DNA of 64,000 nucleotides from Bubalus kerabau (taxonomy: Eukaryota; Chordata; Mammalia; Artiodactyla; Bovidae). This document shows, in pieces, positions 21,971-33,158 of this stretch; position 1 is the first letter of the stretch, and each line of letters opens with the position of its first letter. The notes beneath the pieces are model-generated. The model was not told where the DNA came from. It did no database searches and saw only the letters and a program-made list of their open reading frames with translations. The translations under genes were made by a program, and so were the position numbers. The stretch covers positions 32,585,001 to 32,649,000 of the forward strand of contig NC_073630.1 in assembly GCF_029407905.1 (NCBI RefSeq). The letters are read 5' to 3'.

Positions 21971-24155
21971 ATGATCATTTCAATCACAATATTAATGTAA
22001 TTTGTTTTTTTCTGAAGTGCCAAATAGATGCCCTAAGCAAACTAACAATACCAAAATTAGCCAAAAGGTAAACAAAAGTGAAATAAATCCAAAAGCAGCA
22101 AAACAAACAAAAAACCCACAAAACGTGGAAAGATATCTAAAAATAGGTAACTGGACAGTTTTCCACTACTGAAGTCATACAAATGGCCAAACCATTTGTG
22201 AATATTGATGCAGCTTCAGTTTTTCATCCATGTCCATCAGATTCATCCCACTAGAGAATAGTCTACATTCCTGTTACCCTTCCATATATATTGGCCATGT
22301 GTTATTCTAAGCAATCACTAGATGATTAAAATTAAAAGCATAAGATTGATAATGTATACCCTAGCTCATACATACAAATAGCTCTGCTCTACAAAACATA
22401 CAAGTTTAACTACCAATTAATTGTTTTTTTTAAAAAATTATACATTCACTCCCTCAACAATAAGTAACATGGTTATTTTATTGGCAAGTATGTTTGAGTG
22501 TTATTATATCAAAACAGATACTTGAAAGCTGTAAATTTTAATCAATCCATCCGTTATCTTACACAGTATTGTATAAGAAAGTCAACAGAGTGGCCGTATC
22601 CAAAGCACAGATTGAAACCAACTTTGATATTAAATAAAATGAGAAAAGAAATGGCAACTGGAACTGAAAAACTTCACAGCTACATCAGAAATAAAATTAA
22701 ATTATATTGCCTATACTAGCTTTCCATCTCATGGCATGCTTCCTTCTCTCTGACTCTGTTTCCAGTAGATTGGTCACTTAAAGTTCTGTTCACATGGAAT
22801 TTGATGAAATCCCCAATCAGACCACAAGATGGGTAAACCTGTTCTAACTGCTCTTACAATATCATGGAACAGAGCTTGAATTACCAATCCACCAGAGAAT
22901 GCTAATGCAATTATGAGTGTTTACTTACACCATGTGTTTCTCACTGAGCCTCCCCCGCTGTGTCAGGATAAACCAAAGGGAGCTAATGTTTTATAGATGG
23001 TAAGACTCTGTTTGTTTTCAGTAGGGCTAAGTCTCCCAAAGCACTCAGACACACTAATTAAAGTAAACTGCAGAGGCCCATAATAAAATATATGTGTTTG
23101 GAGACTGTGAGATGAACCCTACTGGCTTATTAAAAGTCAAAAGAAAAATATACATTATTTATGACTTCAAAGGGACACATTGTGAGCTCTAGTTTATTTA
23201 AAGGATTAACAAAGCAGTGGTTATTGGTGACCATCTGAACGTTTCTTCCTTCACAGTTCATTAGTTCTGTCATATATGTGAGAAGTCATCATTTGGGTTC
23301 AAATCAAATATTATTAATCAAATAAATTACAGAGAGCACACCAACATTATTAAACGAAATCTTTGTGAAAATAACTGCTAATAAATCTAGTACTTACTTT
23401 TCAACAGTTGCCTAGTTGCAACAGCGTGATTTAGGTTTTCAAAATGTGTTATAAGGATTAAACAATACATTCTTCATAAATTTGGCTATCCCCAAAAATA
23501 GGAAGCTGGGGAATATAGTTACTAACCAAGTTGCTTCCTATCTATGTTCACAAAAGTTATTCTGTAGTCCCTTAATGTAGAAACCTGTAAACTTCACAAG
23601 GAAGTCCACTTTCTCATTTTCAACACAGACTACAATAGAAGGAAAAGTTATGGCACATGAAAATCAAAGCCTTTTTACATCTTATATTACTTTGAATTAA
23701 GAATCTTTGAATTCTAAACCAATCCACATTATTCAATCAAAGGACACTGTCTACACTTAGCTTAATCAAGCCTGAACAGAGGATGATGAGGACAATATTG
23801 CTACATCTGTTCATCAGTATATGAATAACTTCAAAGTTAACCATTTTTAATATGCTTCAATCAATGAAAATTTCATATTACTTAACTGATTATCATCATA
23901 CATCTGAAGATTCCATATAAATGAAATCTTGCAAGCATTTCCGAGTATGATACTAAAAGAATTTATTCTCATATGGCTCTAGTCACCTTGAGATATACCT
24001 AAGTTTACACTTTAAAAGGAAATAATGTCCTCCCAAAATAAGATGTCTCTTCTGGACTGTCTTGGAAATAAGAGTTTCCCTAGTTTTCTCAAGACAACAG
24101 ATGTGATATATAGGATAGATCTGAAATTGTCTCCTGATTGCTTTATTAGGGGTTT
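21971..24155. other. No recognised feature
   Basis: AT-rich single-copy-looking sequence with no recognisable repeat and no coding signal. Together with 18754-21654 it makes a 5.4-kb stretch free of SINE and BovB insertions. Confidence 0.5.
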
Positions 24156-24166
24156 TATCTCATTTT

Positions 24167-24345
24167 GGGCTTCCCTCGTGGCTCAGCTTGTAAAGAATCC
24201 ACCTGCAATTCAGGAGACCTGGGTTCTATCTCTGGGTTGGGAAGATCCCCTGGAGAAGGGAACCTCTGCCCGCTCCAGTATTCTGGCCTGGAGAATTCCA
24301 TGGAGTCGCAAAGACACGGACATGACTCATCGACTTTCACTTCAC
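24167..24345 (+). mobile_element. Bov-tA SINE, internally deleted
   Basis: tRNA-like head (cttccctcgtggctcagctt) and body, with a deletion after gagaattccatgg that removes most of the tail monomer. The 11-bp TSD tatctcatttt is at 24156-24166 and 24346-24356. Confidence 0.94.
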
Positions 24346-24356
24346 TATCTCATTTT

Positions 24357-24440
24357 TTTCTTTATTCTCCTTTTCTCTCCTCTGTCCTCCTCCCCTCCTC
24401 TCCCTCACCTGCACTCTCTCTCTCTCTCTCTCTCTCTCCA
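24357..24440. repeat. Pyrimidine-rich tract with (CT)n
   Basis: A polypyrimidine run of about 80 bp on the plus strand, ending in a pure (CT)n run at about 24414-24437. Such mirror-repeat tracts can form triplex DNA. Confidence 0.9.
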
Positions 24441-25432
24441 TTTGGCACTTGTTTCCATCTGAAATTTGCCCACAGTCATTTATCATCACAAGCTTAAGTA
24501 AAGAATATAAAGCCCAGGGTTATGACATTTTTAATTTTATGGGTCACACGTTCAGGCAGTGAGTTAAAATTGCTGAGAATTAAGAACAAATGATATGATA
24601 TTCATGTTTTATTTTCTTTATAAGTTCACTTTAACACCTCTATATTCTGCCCTTCATTAAGCAGAAAAAGAAAAAACCTAATTTGAATAAACTCAGCCTT
24701 ACCAAAATAGAATTTAGTCAAAATTAGTGTTATTTCTATAATTTGTATAGCTTAACCTCAACAGGGACTGATATAAACTTAATTTTTAGATTTCTGAAAT
24801 CTATTGGCAACATATTTATATTTTATTATTTTAATATTCTAGAAAATATTAATGGTGGAAAGATTATATTATTCCCACTTAGTTGTGAGAGATTTCCACA
24901 AAATGTGCATTACAGAAGGAAAATAATAAACTAAATTTATTGGACTAAAGGCTAATTATATTATTAGTCTTTTATCTATTTCTCTTTTTTTCTCTTGCCC
25001 ATATGGTTTCCTCTGCCTATTTTCCTGTAATGCTAGATTTAAAAGTTTCTTCTGGAACTGTGGTACATCTTCTTAAAAAGATGCTCTATAGATATATCCT
25101 GTATCATTTCAAGAGCATCACATGATGATCTGGTAAGCAAAATTAAGCAAACAAATGAAAACCTATCATTGAGAAATCCATATCTTCTTTAAATCTTAGG
25201 TTCCTTTGAGCAATACAAGTATTTGTGTGTAACTTGACTGTATCGGTATAAACTCAGAACAGGTGCCTTTAATTCTTTGGGCCAAATACTCTTAACTGGT
25301 TTTTAATTCTCTCCACTTTATCAAATTAAGGTGTCTTTATTCCAGCATTAGATTGAAAGTATTTTACACACACAATAAAGATCTTCCATTTTCAAATTAA
25401 ATTTTGGTTGAAATAAGATAAATTATACCTAT
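24441..25432. other. No recognised feature
   Basis: AT-rich DNA without recognised repeats or coding signal. The frame at 24743-24934 has no domain. Confidence 0.5.
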
Positions 25433-25580
25433 ATTTCTTTAGCACTTACTGTGCTCTATTACCTCCATTTTATAAATAAGAAAACTGAGATTTAGAGAAA
25501 CATGGTTATTTTTTTACTGTCATACTACTAGAAAGCAGTGAAGCCTTGATTTTAATACTAGCCCAATCCTGTCTGTAGAA
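25433..25580 (+). repeat. MIR-like ancient SINE
   Basis: The MIR core order is visible in decayed form: acctccattttataaataag, then aaaactgagatttagagaaa, then an exon-like ctagaaagcagtgaagcc. Old and without a TSD. Confidence 0.65.
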
Positions 25581-25748
25581 TTGAGAGTTTAACCACTCTG
25601 ATAAATTTCCTCTCTAGTAATAGAATACTATTGTTAACCTACAAAGTCAGACTTCTAGGGCTGTGATTACAATAATCAATGGATGGTACCTCCTAAAAAT
25701 TAAGTTGAATGTATTCAGCTCAAAGTATTTCACTATAAGGTTAACATT

Positions 25749-26019
25749 CATTTCAGTTCAGTTCAGTTCAGTCGCTCAGTCGTGTCCGACTCTTTGCGAC
25801 CCCATGAATCGCAGCACGCCAGGCCTCCCTGTCCATCACCAACTCCCGGAGTTCACTCAGACTCAAGTCCACGGAGTCAGTGATGCCATCCAGCCATCTC
25901 ATCCTCTGTCGTCCCCTTCTCCTCCTGCCCTCAACCCCTCCCAGCATCAGAGTCTTTTCCAATGAGTAAGCTCTTCGCATGAGGTGGCCAAAGTACTGGA
26001 GTTTCAGCTTCAGTATCAG
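25749..26019 (-). mobile_element. BovB 3' end, 5'-truncated
   Basis: About 270 bp of antisense BovB 3' end with four ttcag units at the left edge. A short TSD, aacatt, lies at 25743-25748 and 26020-26025. The minus-strand frame 25980-25768 is intact for the last 70 BovB residues (GRRRRGRQRMRWLDGITDS and onward), so the copy is young. Confidence 0.94.
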
Positions 26020-26025
26020 AACATT

Positions 26026-26914
26026 ACCTTTACTAAATAAATAATTAAATTATCTTAATAACCAGAGACTTGACACAACAAGATAAATCTCTGGCCACAG
26101 GATTCCTTCAAACTTTCATTATCTTCACATTGTGTGGCTCAATTCTATCTATTTTAAAACTTTATTGTTGGAATTTATACAAATTTATAACCACCAATGA
26201 AATATCCATGTTTGGAGCCAATAATTTGATATTATCAATATTTGTTTCTGCCTCCTCTCCCAAAGCTGTAACCTTCAAATGGTACAAACTGTGTCTGACA
26301 TGCTCAAAGCCAAATATCACACTGTGAGATTCAAAAAAAAGTTTATTGAACTAACTGTTAGTACTTTGGACCATTTATAACTCATTCCACAATCCTAAAT
26401 ACATGGATGGTATTTCATATACATACATTAGAAAAATGATGACCTCTTTATAAAATGGAAATGAACATCTTTTTCAAAATATGACAATAAAAAGTTACTT
26501 GGAGACCTCAAAACTTAAAAGAGGGTGGACAAAATAAATTTCCAGGTTCAAAACTAAATTTGTTATTGTGTTTAATCTAATCTAACTTCTGTTTAACTTT
26601 GAAAACAGCAGGAAAGAGAAAAAAATGCCCAGGTATTCTCTGGAACAATCTTAGAAACCCAGGACAATCTTAGAAACCATTTTTAATTCATAGCCCCAAA
26701 TCTAAAGGACAAGCATTTCTTTAATTTCTAAATATGTATTTAGAAATGAATTAACATTGTCACAGATTTATAAAAACTATTTTTTTTCAAGTTGACAATT
26801 TAGGGGTTGAGATTCAAACAGTAAAAAGGTAAATAAAAGTGAAGTAAAACTTTTTATGTCATCCAATTTATCCCAATTTGTATAATTGTTATTGATAACA
26901 ATCTCACTCATGAA
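26026..26914. other. No recognised feature
   Basis: AT-rich DNA. A frame at 26070-26327 has no recognised domain. The A-run at 26331-26341 is too short to place. Confidence 0.5.
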
Positions 26915-27045
26915 ACTGTAAAGTTCCTTAGGACAGAAGTCAGGCCTACTTCTCCTCTTTATTTTATCCCTATTGCCAAAGACAGTGTCTAGAAAATGTG
27001 TACATTAAGTAAACATGTGCTAAATGTTTATCACTGAATCGTAAA
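26915..27045. repeat. L2/MIR-era scrap
   Basis: The order aactgtaaagttccttagga, then cagaagtcaggcc, then a tgctaaatgtttatcactgaa end resembles the 3' end shared by L2-era repeats. Weak. Confidence 0.4.
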
Positions 27046-27059
27046 TATATTAAGTCCTG

Positions 27060-27440
27060 TAGGATTTCAGAGGGGAAAAGATTGCTTCCAGTTGGGGTAA
27101 CTGTAGAAGACTGTGTAAAGGAAATAACTCTTGAGTTAACCTTGAAGATTGAGCTATAATTTCAGTAGGCGGGGTTAAAAATATATGCTTGAACATTGGA
27201 GAGCAGAGGGTGGCTTTGAGAAAGGAAGGATATCAGGCAGATAGAATAACATAAGTAAAGATGTGGAGGATAAAACATAACCATAGTCTGTTACAGCAGG
27301 CAGACTGACTGAAATGTGGTGCTGAAAGGAGATTTTTGAAGAGAATAAAGGGGAAAAGGAAGCTAGGATCAGATCAAGATTCAGGAAGCCTTGAAATTCA
27401 GACCTACTCTGGAAGGTTTTGAACATGCAATGAAGTACCA
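27060..27440 (+). repeat. Ancient mammalian repeat (same type as 59930-60790)
   Basis: A purine-rich text with the order aaccttgaagattgagctat, then ttgaacattggagagcagag, then gtaaagatgtggagga, then gaaggttttgaacatgca is a decayed form of a very common mammalian repeat. I recognise the text pattern but do not name the family. The antisense frame at 27175-27441 is a chance product of the purine bias. Confidence 0.45.
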
Positions 27441-27620
27441 TTTTATGAACCTAAATCTAGCAACGAGCTACAAAATAGTTACTGCGTTAAAATAATGGTA
27501 GGAGGAAAGCCAGGAAAGAGAACTGCAAAAATCTAAGTGGGAAGTAAATAACACTCTGAAAATGTTTCTGCTATCAATTTCTGAAAATGTTTCCTTGAAA
27601 TCAGCAAATTGTTTAATTTG

Positions 27621-27845
27621 GGGGACTTCCCAGGTGGCGCTAGCAATAGAGAACCTGGCTGCCAATGCAGGAGATGTAAGAGACTCGGTTCAGTCCCTGG
27701 GTTGGCAAGATCCCCTGGAGGAGGGCATGGCAACCCACTCCAGTATTCCTGCCTGGATAATCCCATGGACAGAGGAGCCTAGTGGGCCTTGGTCCATAGA
27801 GTCACAAAGAGTTGGACATGACTGAAGCAACTTGAAATGCACACA
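27621..27845 (+). mobile_element. Bov-tA SINE (ggcgctagca variant)
   Basis: Head gacttcccaggtggcgctag, a degraded B box, Bov-A body and a tail ending gcaacttgaaatgcacacac. It belongs to the variant also seen at 6201, 56670 and 57995, whose head has an extra taagagac segment. No convincing TSD. Confidence 0.93.
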
Positions 27846-27985
27846 CCCAAAGAGATTTTACAGATCCTCTTGACCACACATTGCATTTTATAATTTAGGA
27901 AACTGAGGATCAAGAGATTCAATGACCTGCCCAAAATTGCAAAGCCAATACTGATTGTGGATCTCCTCACTTCCAGCCCCGTTGT
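27846..27985 (+). repeat. MIR-like ancient SINE
   Basis: Good match in order to the MIR core: agattttacagatcctcttg, then aatttaggaaactgaggatc, then aatgacctgcccaaaattgc, then a cttccagcccc end. The Bov-tA at 27621 may have inserted at its left side. Confidence 0.7.
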
Positions 27986-28754
27986 TCTTTCTATTATAAA
28001 AGAACTCCCCTCAAGGTGACTTTTTAAATTAAAAGGAATTAACAAAGAAACAAATACAGAATTAGGACCTTTATTGCTATTTCACTAGCCGACAGTAACC
28101 TTATTTAATAGATCTTCCTTGCCACACAGATATCCCACTGAAGCATTGTAATAAATGTAATAAAAGGGAAGATTAGGGCAAACATCGGTGGGAAGACATT
28201 AATTAGAGGAGGACCTCACCAATTCTCAGTTGACTAATCCTCAAACCCTGTAATTCTCATAAGAAAACTGGCAATCTTGCTTTACTTCTTATCAAAGAGA
28301 CTTTCCAGCTAAAGAGAGGGGCAGGCTCAAGTAATCAGAATCTCATTAATTTTATTAAATATACTATATAAAGTCCCATAGTAAATAATTAAGCCCTATT
28401 AAACAGATATTGATAGTACATTTTATCCCTTCTTATTTATAGACACAAATAAAATGACAGTGCTTACACAGAAAATCATAAAACATAATTGTTGTTATTG
28501 ATGGCAATAATACCTTATGTTTGTTTTAGAGATTTTAAAGCTTTTCAAGCATGACTGTTGCATCATCATTGCCACACAAAGCATTTATGTCTTAATCTAT
28601 TTAAGTTTCCACCTGCTAGCTGTTAAAGCATCACTTGAAAATAGTTAGATTTTCAGCAATTTGGGCATATATGTTTGTGATAACCTGACTTAAGAAAGTA
28701 ATAGTTGTTTGACATGTCCAGTGGGGAGGGCCTGGCCAAGTGTAGCTTCAAACG
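27986..28754. other. No recognised feature
   Basis: Single-copy-looking AT-rich sequence. No coding signal or repeat recognised. Confidence 0.5.
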
Positions 28755-28765
28755 CTGCCAGCAGT

Positions 28766-29618
28766 CTCTAGTTGTTCAGTCCCTAGTCTCGTCCAACTCT
28801 TTGCATATCCATGGACTGCAGCACGCCAGGATTTCCTGTCCATTGATTCCCAGAGTTTGCTCAAACTCATGTTCATTGAGTTGGTGATGCCATCCAACCA
28901 TGTCGTTCTCTGTCACCCCCTTCTCCACCCGCCTTCCATTTTTCCCAGCATCAGGGTTTTTTCCAATGAGTTGGCTCTTTGCATCAGGTGGCCTGATGCA
29001 AACTGGAGTTTCAGCTTCAGCATCAGTTCTTCCGATGAATATACAGGATTGATTTCCTTTAAGAGTGACTGGTTTGATCTCCTTGCAGTCCAAGTGTCTC
29101 TCAGGAGTCTTCTCCAGCACCACAGTTCAAAAGCATCAATTCTTCAGCATTCAGTCTTCTTTATGGTGCAACTCTCACATCTGTACATGACTACTGGAAA
29201 CACCATAGCTTTAACTATATGGACTTCTGTCAGTAAAGCGATGTCTCTGCTTTTTAATACACTGTCTTGGTGTGTCATAGCTTTTCTTCCAAGGAGCAAG
29301 TATCTTTTAGTTTTTTGGCTGCAGTCACTGTGTGCTGTGATTTTGGAGCCCAAGAAAATGAAGTCTGTCACTGTTTCCATTGTTTCTCCATCTATTTGCC
29401 ATGAAGTGGTGGATGCCATGATCTTCAGTTTTTAAACATTGAGTTTTAAACCAGGCTTTTCACTCTTTTTCTTCATCTTCAGAAAGAGGCTCTTTAGTTC
29501 CTTGTTGCTTTCTGACATTAGGGTTGTATCACCTGCATTATCTGAGGTTGCTGGTATTTCACCTGGCAATCTCGATTCCAGCTTATGATTCATCCAGGAA
29601 GCCATCATTATTCAGAAA
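28766..29618 (-). mobile_element. BovB, 5'-truncated, moderately old
   Basis: Antisense BovB from its 3' end (agttgttcagtccctagtct) to just past the palm-motif region (ctcgattccagcttatg). The 11-bp TSD ctgccagcagt is at 28755-28765 and 29619-29629. The minus-strand frame 29419-29144 keeps the ITSWQIDGE-type and DSVLKSRDIALLTEV regions, but divergence is higher than in the 8-kb or 46-kb copies. Confidence 0.94.
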
Positions 29619-29655
29619 CTGCCAGCAGTGTTTGAAGCCATACTAGGTAGTATCA

Positions 29656-29857
29656 GGGCTTCCCTTATAGCTCAGTCGGTAAAAAATTGCCTGCAATGCA
29701 GGAGACCCAGGTTCGATTCCTAGGTCAGGAAGATCCCCTGGAGAAGGCAATGGCAACCCACTCCAGTATTCTTGCCTGGAAAATCCCATGGACAGAGGAG
29801 CCTGGTGGGCTACAGTCCATGGTGTCACCAGAGTCAGACACGACTGAGCGACTTTAC
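29656..29857 (+). mobile_element. Bov-tA SINE with perfect pol III boxes and 15-bp TSD
   Basis: Complete SINE: head, Bov-A body and gacacgactgagcgac tail. The perfect 15-bp TSD tactaggtagtatca is at 29641-29655 and 29858-29872. Both internal promoter boxes match consensus (listed separately). This is among the youngest-looking insertions in the window. Confidence 0.96.
29668..29720 (+). promoter_or_regulatory. RNA polymerase III type 2 internal promoter (A and B boxes)
   Basis: A box tagctcagtcgg at 29668-29679 fits TRGCNNAGYNGG; B box ggttcgattcc at 29710-29720 fits GGTTCGANTCC. Spacing is as in tRNA genes. The match to consensus is seen in the sequence; transcription is inferred only. Confidence 0.75.
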
Positions 29858-30149
29858 TACTAGGTAGTATCAACTAAAACACACAAATGTAGTCTCCACT
29901 TTCACTAGAGTATAAGCTAGGGCTTTTAAAAAAAAATATTGAAAATGCTAAAAGTTCTAGAAATTGTCTTTTCTTTTGCCTATATTACTCATTTCTACTT
30001 GTACAAATATACGCTTCTGACTACTAGTGAAATTCATAGTGGTATCATTTGTCTTAGCTTTGACTGTGCATGGGTTACACATGCAAAACAGAATTTATCA
30101 TTTTCAACTGAATCACAGTGCTGTGCATATAGTCATTAAGTCAACTGAT

Positions 30150-30725
30150 ACAGTAAGCTGAATGGCTCCCCAATACATGTCCACGTTCTAACTCCTAGAA
30201 TCTGTCAATATGATGATTTGTATGGCAAAAGAAGATTTTCAAATGTAATTAAAATCATGGACCTTAAAAGAGATTATCATGGATCTTCCAGGTGGGCCCA
30301 ATCTTATCACACGTCATTAAAAGTAGAGAACTTCTCTTGCTACAGTCAGGGAGATACTGCAGAAATCAGAGAGATTTAAAACATAATTGGGAGTCAGCTG
30401 GCCATTGTTAAAGGGGACTTCATGGAAGGGATTGGAAAGAGTACAAGAAGTCCCTAGGAGCAAAGACTGGCCCTAGCTGATGGCTAACAAGGAAATGCGG
30501 ATGTTAGTCATACAACCACAAGGAAATTTGAATTCAGCCAATAACCTGATTGAGCCTGGAGAAGATTCTTCCCCAGAGCCTCCAGTGAGAAATGCAGCCC
30601 AGTCAAAGCTTTAATTTCAACCTTGTGAGACCCTAAGCAGAGGACCCAGTCAGGTCCACTAGAACTTCTGACATACAGAAACCAAGGAACGATACATTTG
30701 TGTTATTTAAAGCTGCAAAGTGTGG
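30150..30725 (+). repeat. Ancient mammalian repeat, left part
   Basis: The order aatggctccccaatacatgt, then atggcaaaagaagattttca, then ttccaggtgggcccaatctt, then cccagagcctccagtg, then gaacttctgacatacagaa, then ttgtgttatttaaagctgc matches a very common mammalian repeat text. It breaks at about 30725 where a long L1 begins and finishes at 36958. I do not assign the family name. Confidence 0.65.
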
Positions 30726-31712
30726 CAGCATGATGTCAGTGTCATGGCAGCATGAGACAATCCCTTTGTCTCTCGTCTTCAATCTACAGCCAGTAATATA
30801 TCCATAACTCAACAAATGTTCCTCTGCCCGACATACCAGGACATCAGAGAAATCCATACATCCGTACATCTGTAGGTGGGCAGACTGAAACCCACAGGGG
30901 AGACTGGAACCAGGGGAAGAGACCACAATCGCAACCTCCAAGCTAAAGTGGTTGAGCCCGAAGCCCCAGGGACCCAGTAGCAGCAGCAGAGATGATACAC
31001 ATGATACCAGCCTCCTCTGGCCACAGCAGCAACCACAACCACAGAGAACCAAGCAGCGGTGTCAGCAGGACCTGCAACCCCAGTCCCTCTAGCCATTCAG
31101 AGCCCCCTGCCCGCAGAGGCAGCACTCAAGACCCTGAAAACTCCATACACAGTTGAGGTACAAACTATCCCAGCTCCCCCACTCAACCTCCTTCTCCCCC
31201 TGCCAAGGAAGCAATGCTCCTGACCCAGGTACCCCCAATACAGGAGGTACCCTCCATTCCAATGCCCCAGCTGTAATGCCAGCAACAGCAGCATGACAGC
31301 AGCAACATCAAGCCACTAGTGAATCGTAGGGACACAAGCAGTGATGATGTGGCTACCAGTGATACCTCTGACAGAGGCAGTAGAGGAGGGAGACTGTGGA
31401 GTCTCAAATACAGAGGCAGCGCAGGTAAAAGAAACCAAAAACTTGTGCTATAGCACCACCTACTGAAAATCAAAATAAATGCTTCAAATTACCAATCTGT
31501 TGAATTGAACTGAGTCAAGTAAAAAATGCTTTACCTACAAAAGAAAGATGTTTGCTACTTCTAATGCATTGACAGAGGAACAACTCATCAAGCACCATGA
31601 AAACCATAGTAACAAAGCATCACAAAAAGAAAATAACAATTCTCCAGAAACCAAACAAAGTCACAAAGAATTGTGATCAAACTGATAGAGAATACAAAGT
31701 AGCTATTATGAA
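30726..31712 (+). mobile_element. L1, 5' UTR and start of ORF1 region
   Basis: GC-rich, CAG/CCA-rich text (30860-31430) followed by tagcaccacctactgaaaat and an ORF1-like leader (gacagaggaacaactcatca, aagaaaataacaattctcca). That order fits an artiodactyl L1 5' UTR running into ORF1. Antisense frames here (30633-31473) are products of the CAG-rich composition. The segment ends at the BovB insertion near 31713. Confidence 0.75.
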
Positions 31713-32175
31713 GAACCTAGACAGTATATTAAAAAGCAGAGACATCACTTTGCCCACAAAGTTCCATATGGTCAAGGCTATGATGTTTCCAGGAGTCATG
31801 TATAGATGTGAGAGTTGGGTCATAAAGAAGGCTGAATGCCGAAGAATTTATGCTTTTGAACTGTGATGCGGAAGAAGACTCTTGAGAGTCCTTTAGATGG
31901 CAAGGAGATCAAACCAATCCTAAAGGAAATCAATCCTGAATATTTATTGGCAGGACTGATGCTGAAGCTCCAATACTTTGGCCACTGATGCTGGGAAAGA
32001 TTGAAGGCAGGAGGAGAAGGGGATGACAGAGGATAAGATGGCTGGACAGCTTCAGTGACTCAATGGACATGAGTTTGAGCCAGCTTCGGGAGTTGGTGAA
32101 GTACAGGAAAGCCTGGCATGCTGCAGTCCATAGAGTCACAGAGAGTCGGACATGACTGAGTGAGTGAACAACAAT
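31713..32175 (+). mobile_element. BovB 3' fragment with internal loss, inserted in L1
   Basis: Sense BovB from aacctagacagtatattaaa to the ggacatgactgagtgagtga tail. The frame 31597-31866 reads into the SILKSRDITLPTKF region, then breaks. Compared with other copies, small deletions occur around 31930-31990. Approximate 7-bp TSD attatga (31704-31710; 32177-32183). L1 text resumes with aactcaatgagctt. Confidence 0.9.
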
Positions 32176-33158
32176 AATTATGATGAAAACTCAATGAGCT
32201 TAGAAAAGCAGTTCACTGAGCTCAGAAATGAAATCAATAAGAAGGAAACTCTTCTCCAAAGAGAATGATACTCTTATCACAGAACCAAACAGAAATTCTG
32301 GAGCTGAAGAATTCAATAAATGAGGTGAAGAATGCATTAGAAAGCACTGGAAATAGGGCAGGCCATATAGAATAGAGAATTAACAAGTTCAAAGATAGAA
32401 ATAAAGGATTCAGGTAGAAAACAACAGAAAACTATTTTTTTAATGAAAAAACTCTATAATAACTATCTGACTCCATTAAAAGGACAACATAAGGATAATG
32501 GTTAATCAAGGGAGAAGGAAGCTGGGAGCTTACTTAAGAAATAATAGCTGAGAACTTTCCAAACCTGGGGAAGGAATGGATATACAAGTCCATGAAGCTA
32601 ATCAGTTAATTTTCTCAATGCAAAAAGATCTTCTCCAAGACACATTAAGTTAAAAACTGTCAAAAGTTAGTGATAGAGGAAGAATTTTAAAGGTAGCCAA
32701 GGGAAAAAAAAAATACAAGTTCTCTGAAAGGAGCCCTCGTTAAGCTATAAGCCATCAGCAGAAACTCTATAAGCCAGGAGAGAGCAAAATAACAAATTTC
32801 AAATGTTGAAAGATAAAAACTTGCAGCCAAGAATATTCTATCCAGCAAACTTTTTTTCAGATAAGGAGAAATAAAGGCTTTCCCAGACATATAGAAGCTT
32901 CAAGAGTACATCACCACTAGACCTACTTTACAAGAAATACTGAAAGAAGCTCTTCTAAAGAGATAAATAGAAAGAATCAGAAAATTGTAATGCTATATCA
33001 GAATATGTTACTAAGGACTTAATCATTAGCATAAAGTCAAAGGAGGAAGCAAGAATGAAAATAACTATATCTGCTTCAATCTGGTAACAAACTCACAACA
33101 TGAAAAAAGTGAAAACCCACAGCTATCATTCTAAACTTAGGAGCAAGATAAGGATGCC
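32176..33158 (+). mobile_element. L1, ORF1 region and start of ORF2 remnant
   Basis: Continues the L1: a coiled-coil-like purine-rich section (gaaatcaataagaagg; ctggagctgaagaattc), then the agaatattctatccagcaaa section known from the L1 ORF1 region, then a jump near 33110-33150 to reverse transcriptase text (gataaggatgcc). Most of ORF2 5' to the palm motif is missing, so the copy is internally deleted. No intact ORF1 frame remains. Confidence 0.72.
33153..33158. repeat. TSD of solo LTR (left copy)
   Basis: gatgcc here and at 34504-34509, directly adjoining the TG and CA termini of the LTR. A 6-bp duplication is usual for class II (beta-like) endogenous retroviruses. Confidence 0.9.

Noticed and set aside
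30633..31473. Several overlapping antisense frames rich in leucine, glycine and cysteine
   Set aside because: They are the antisense of the CAG/CCA-rich L1 5' UTR; the composition explains the lack of stops.
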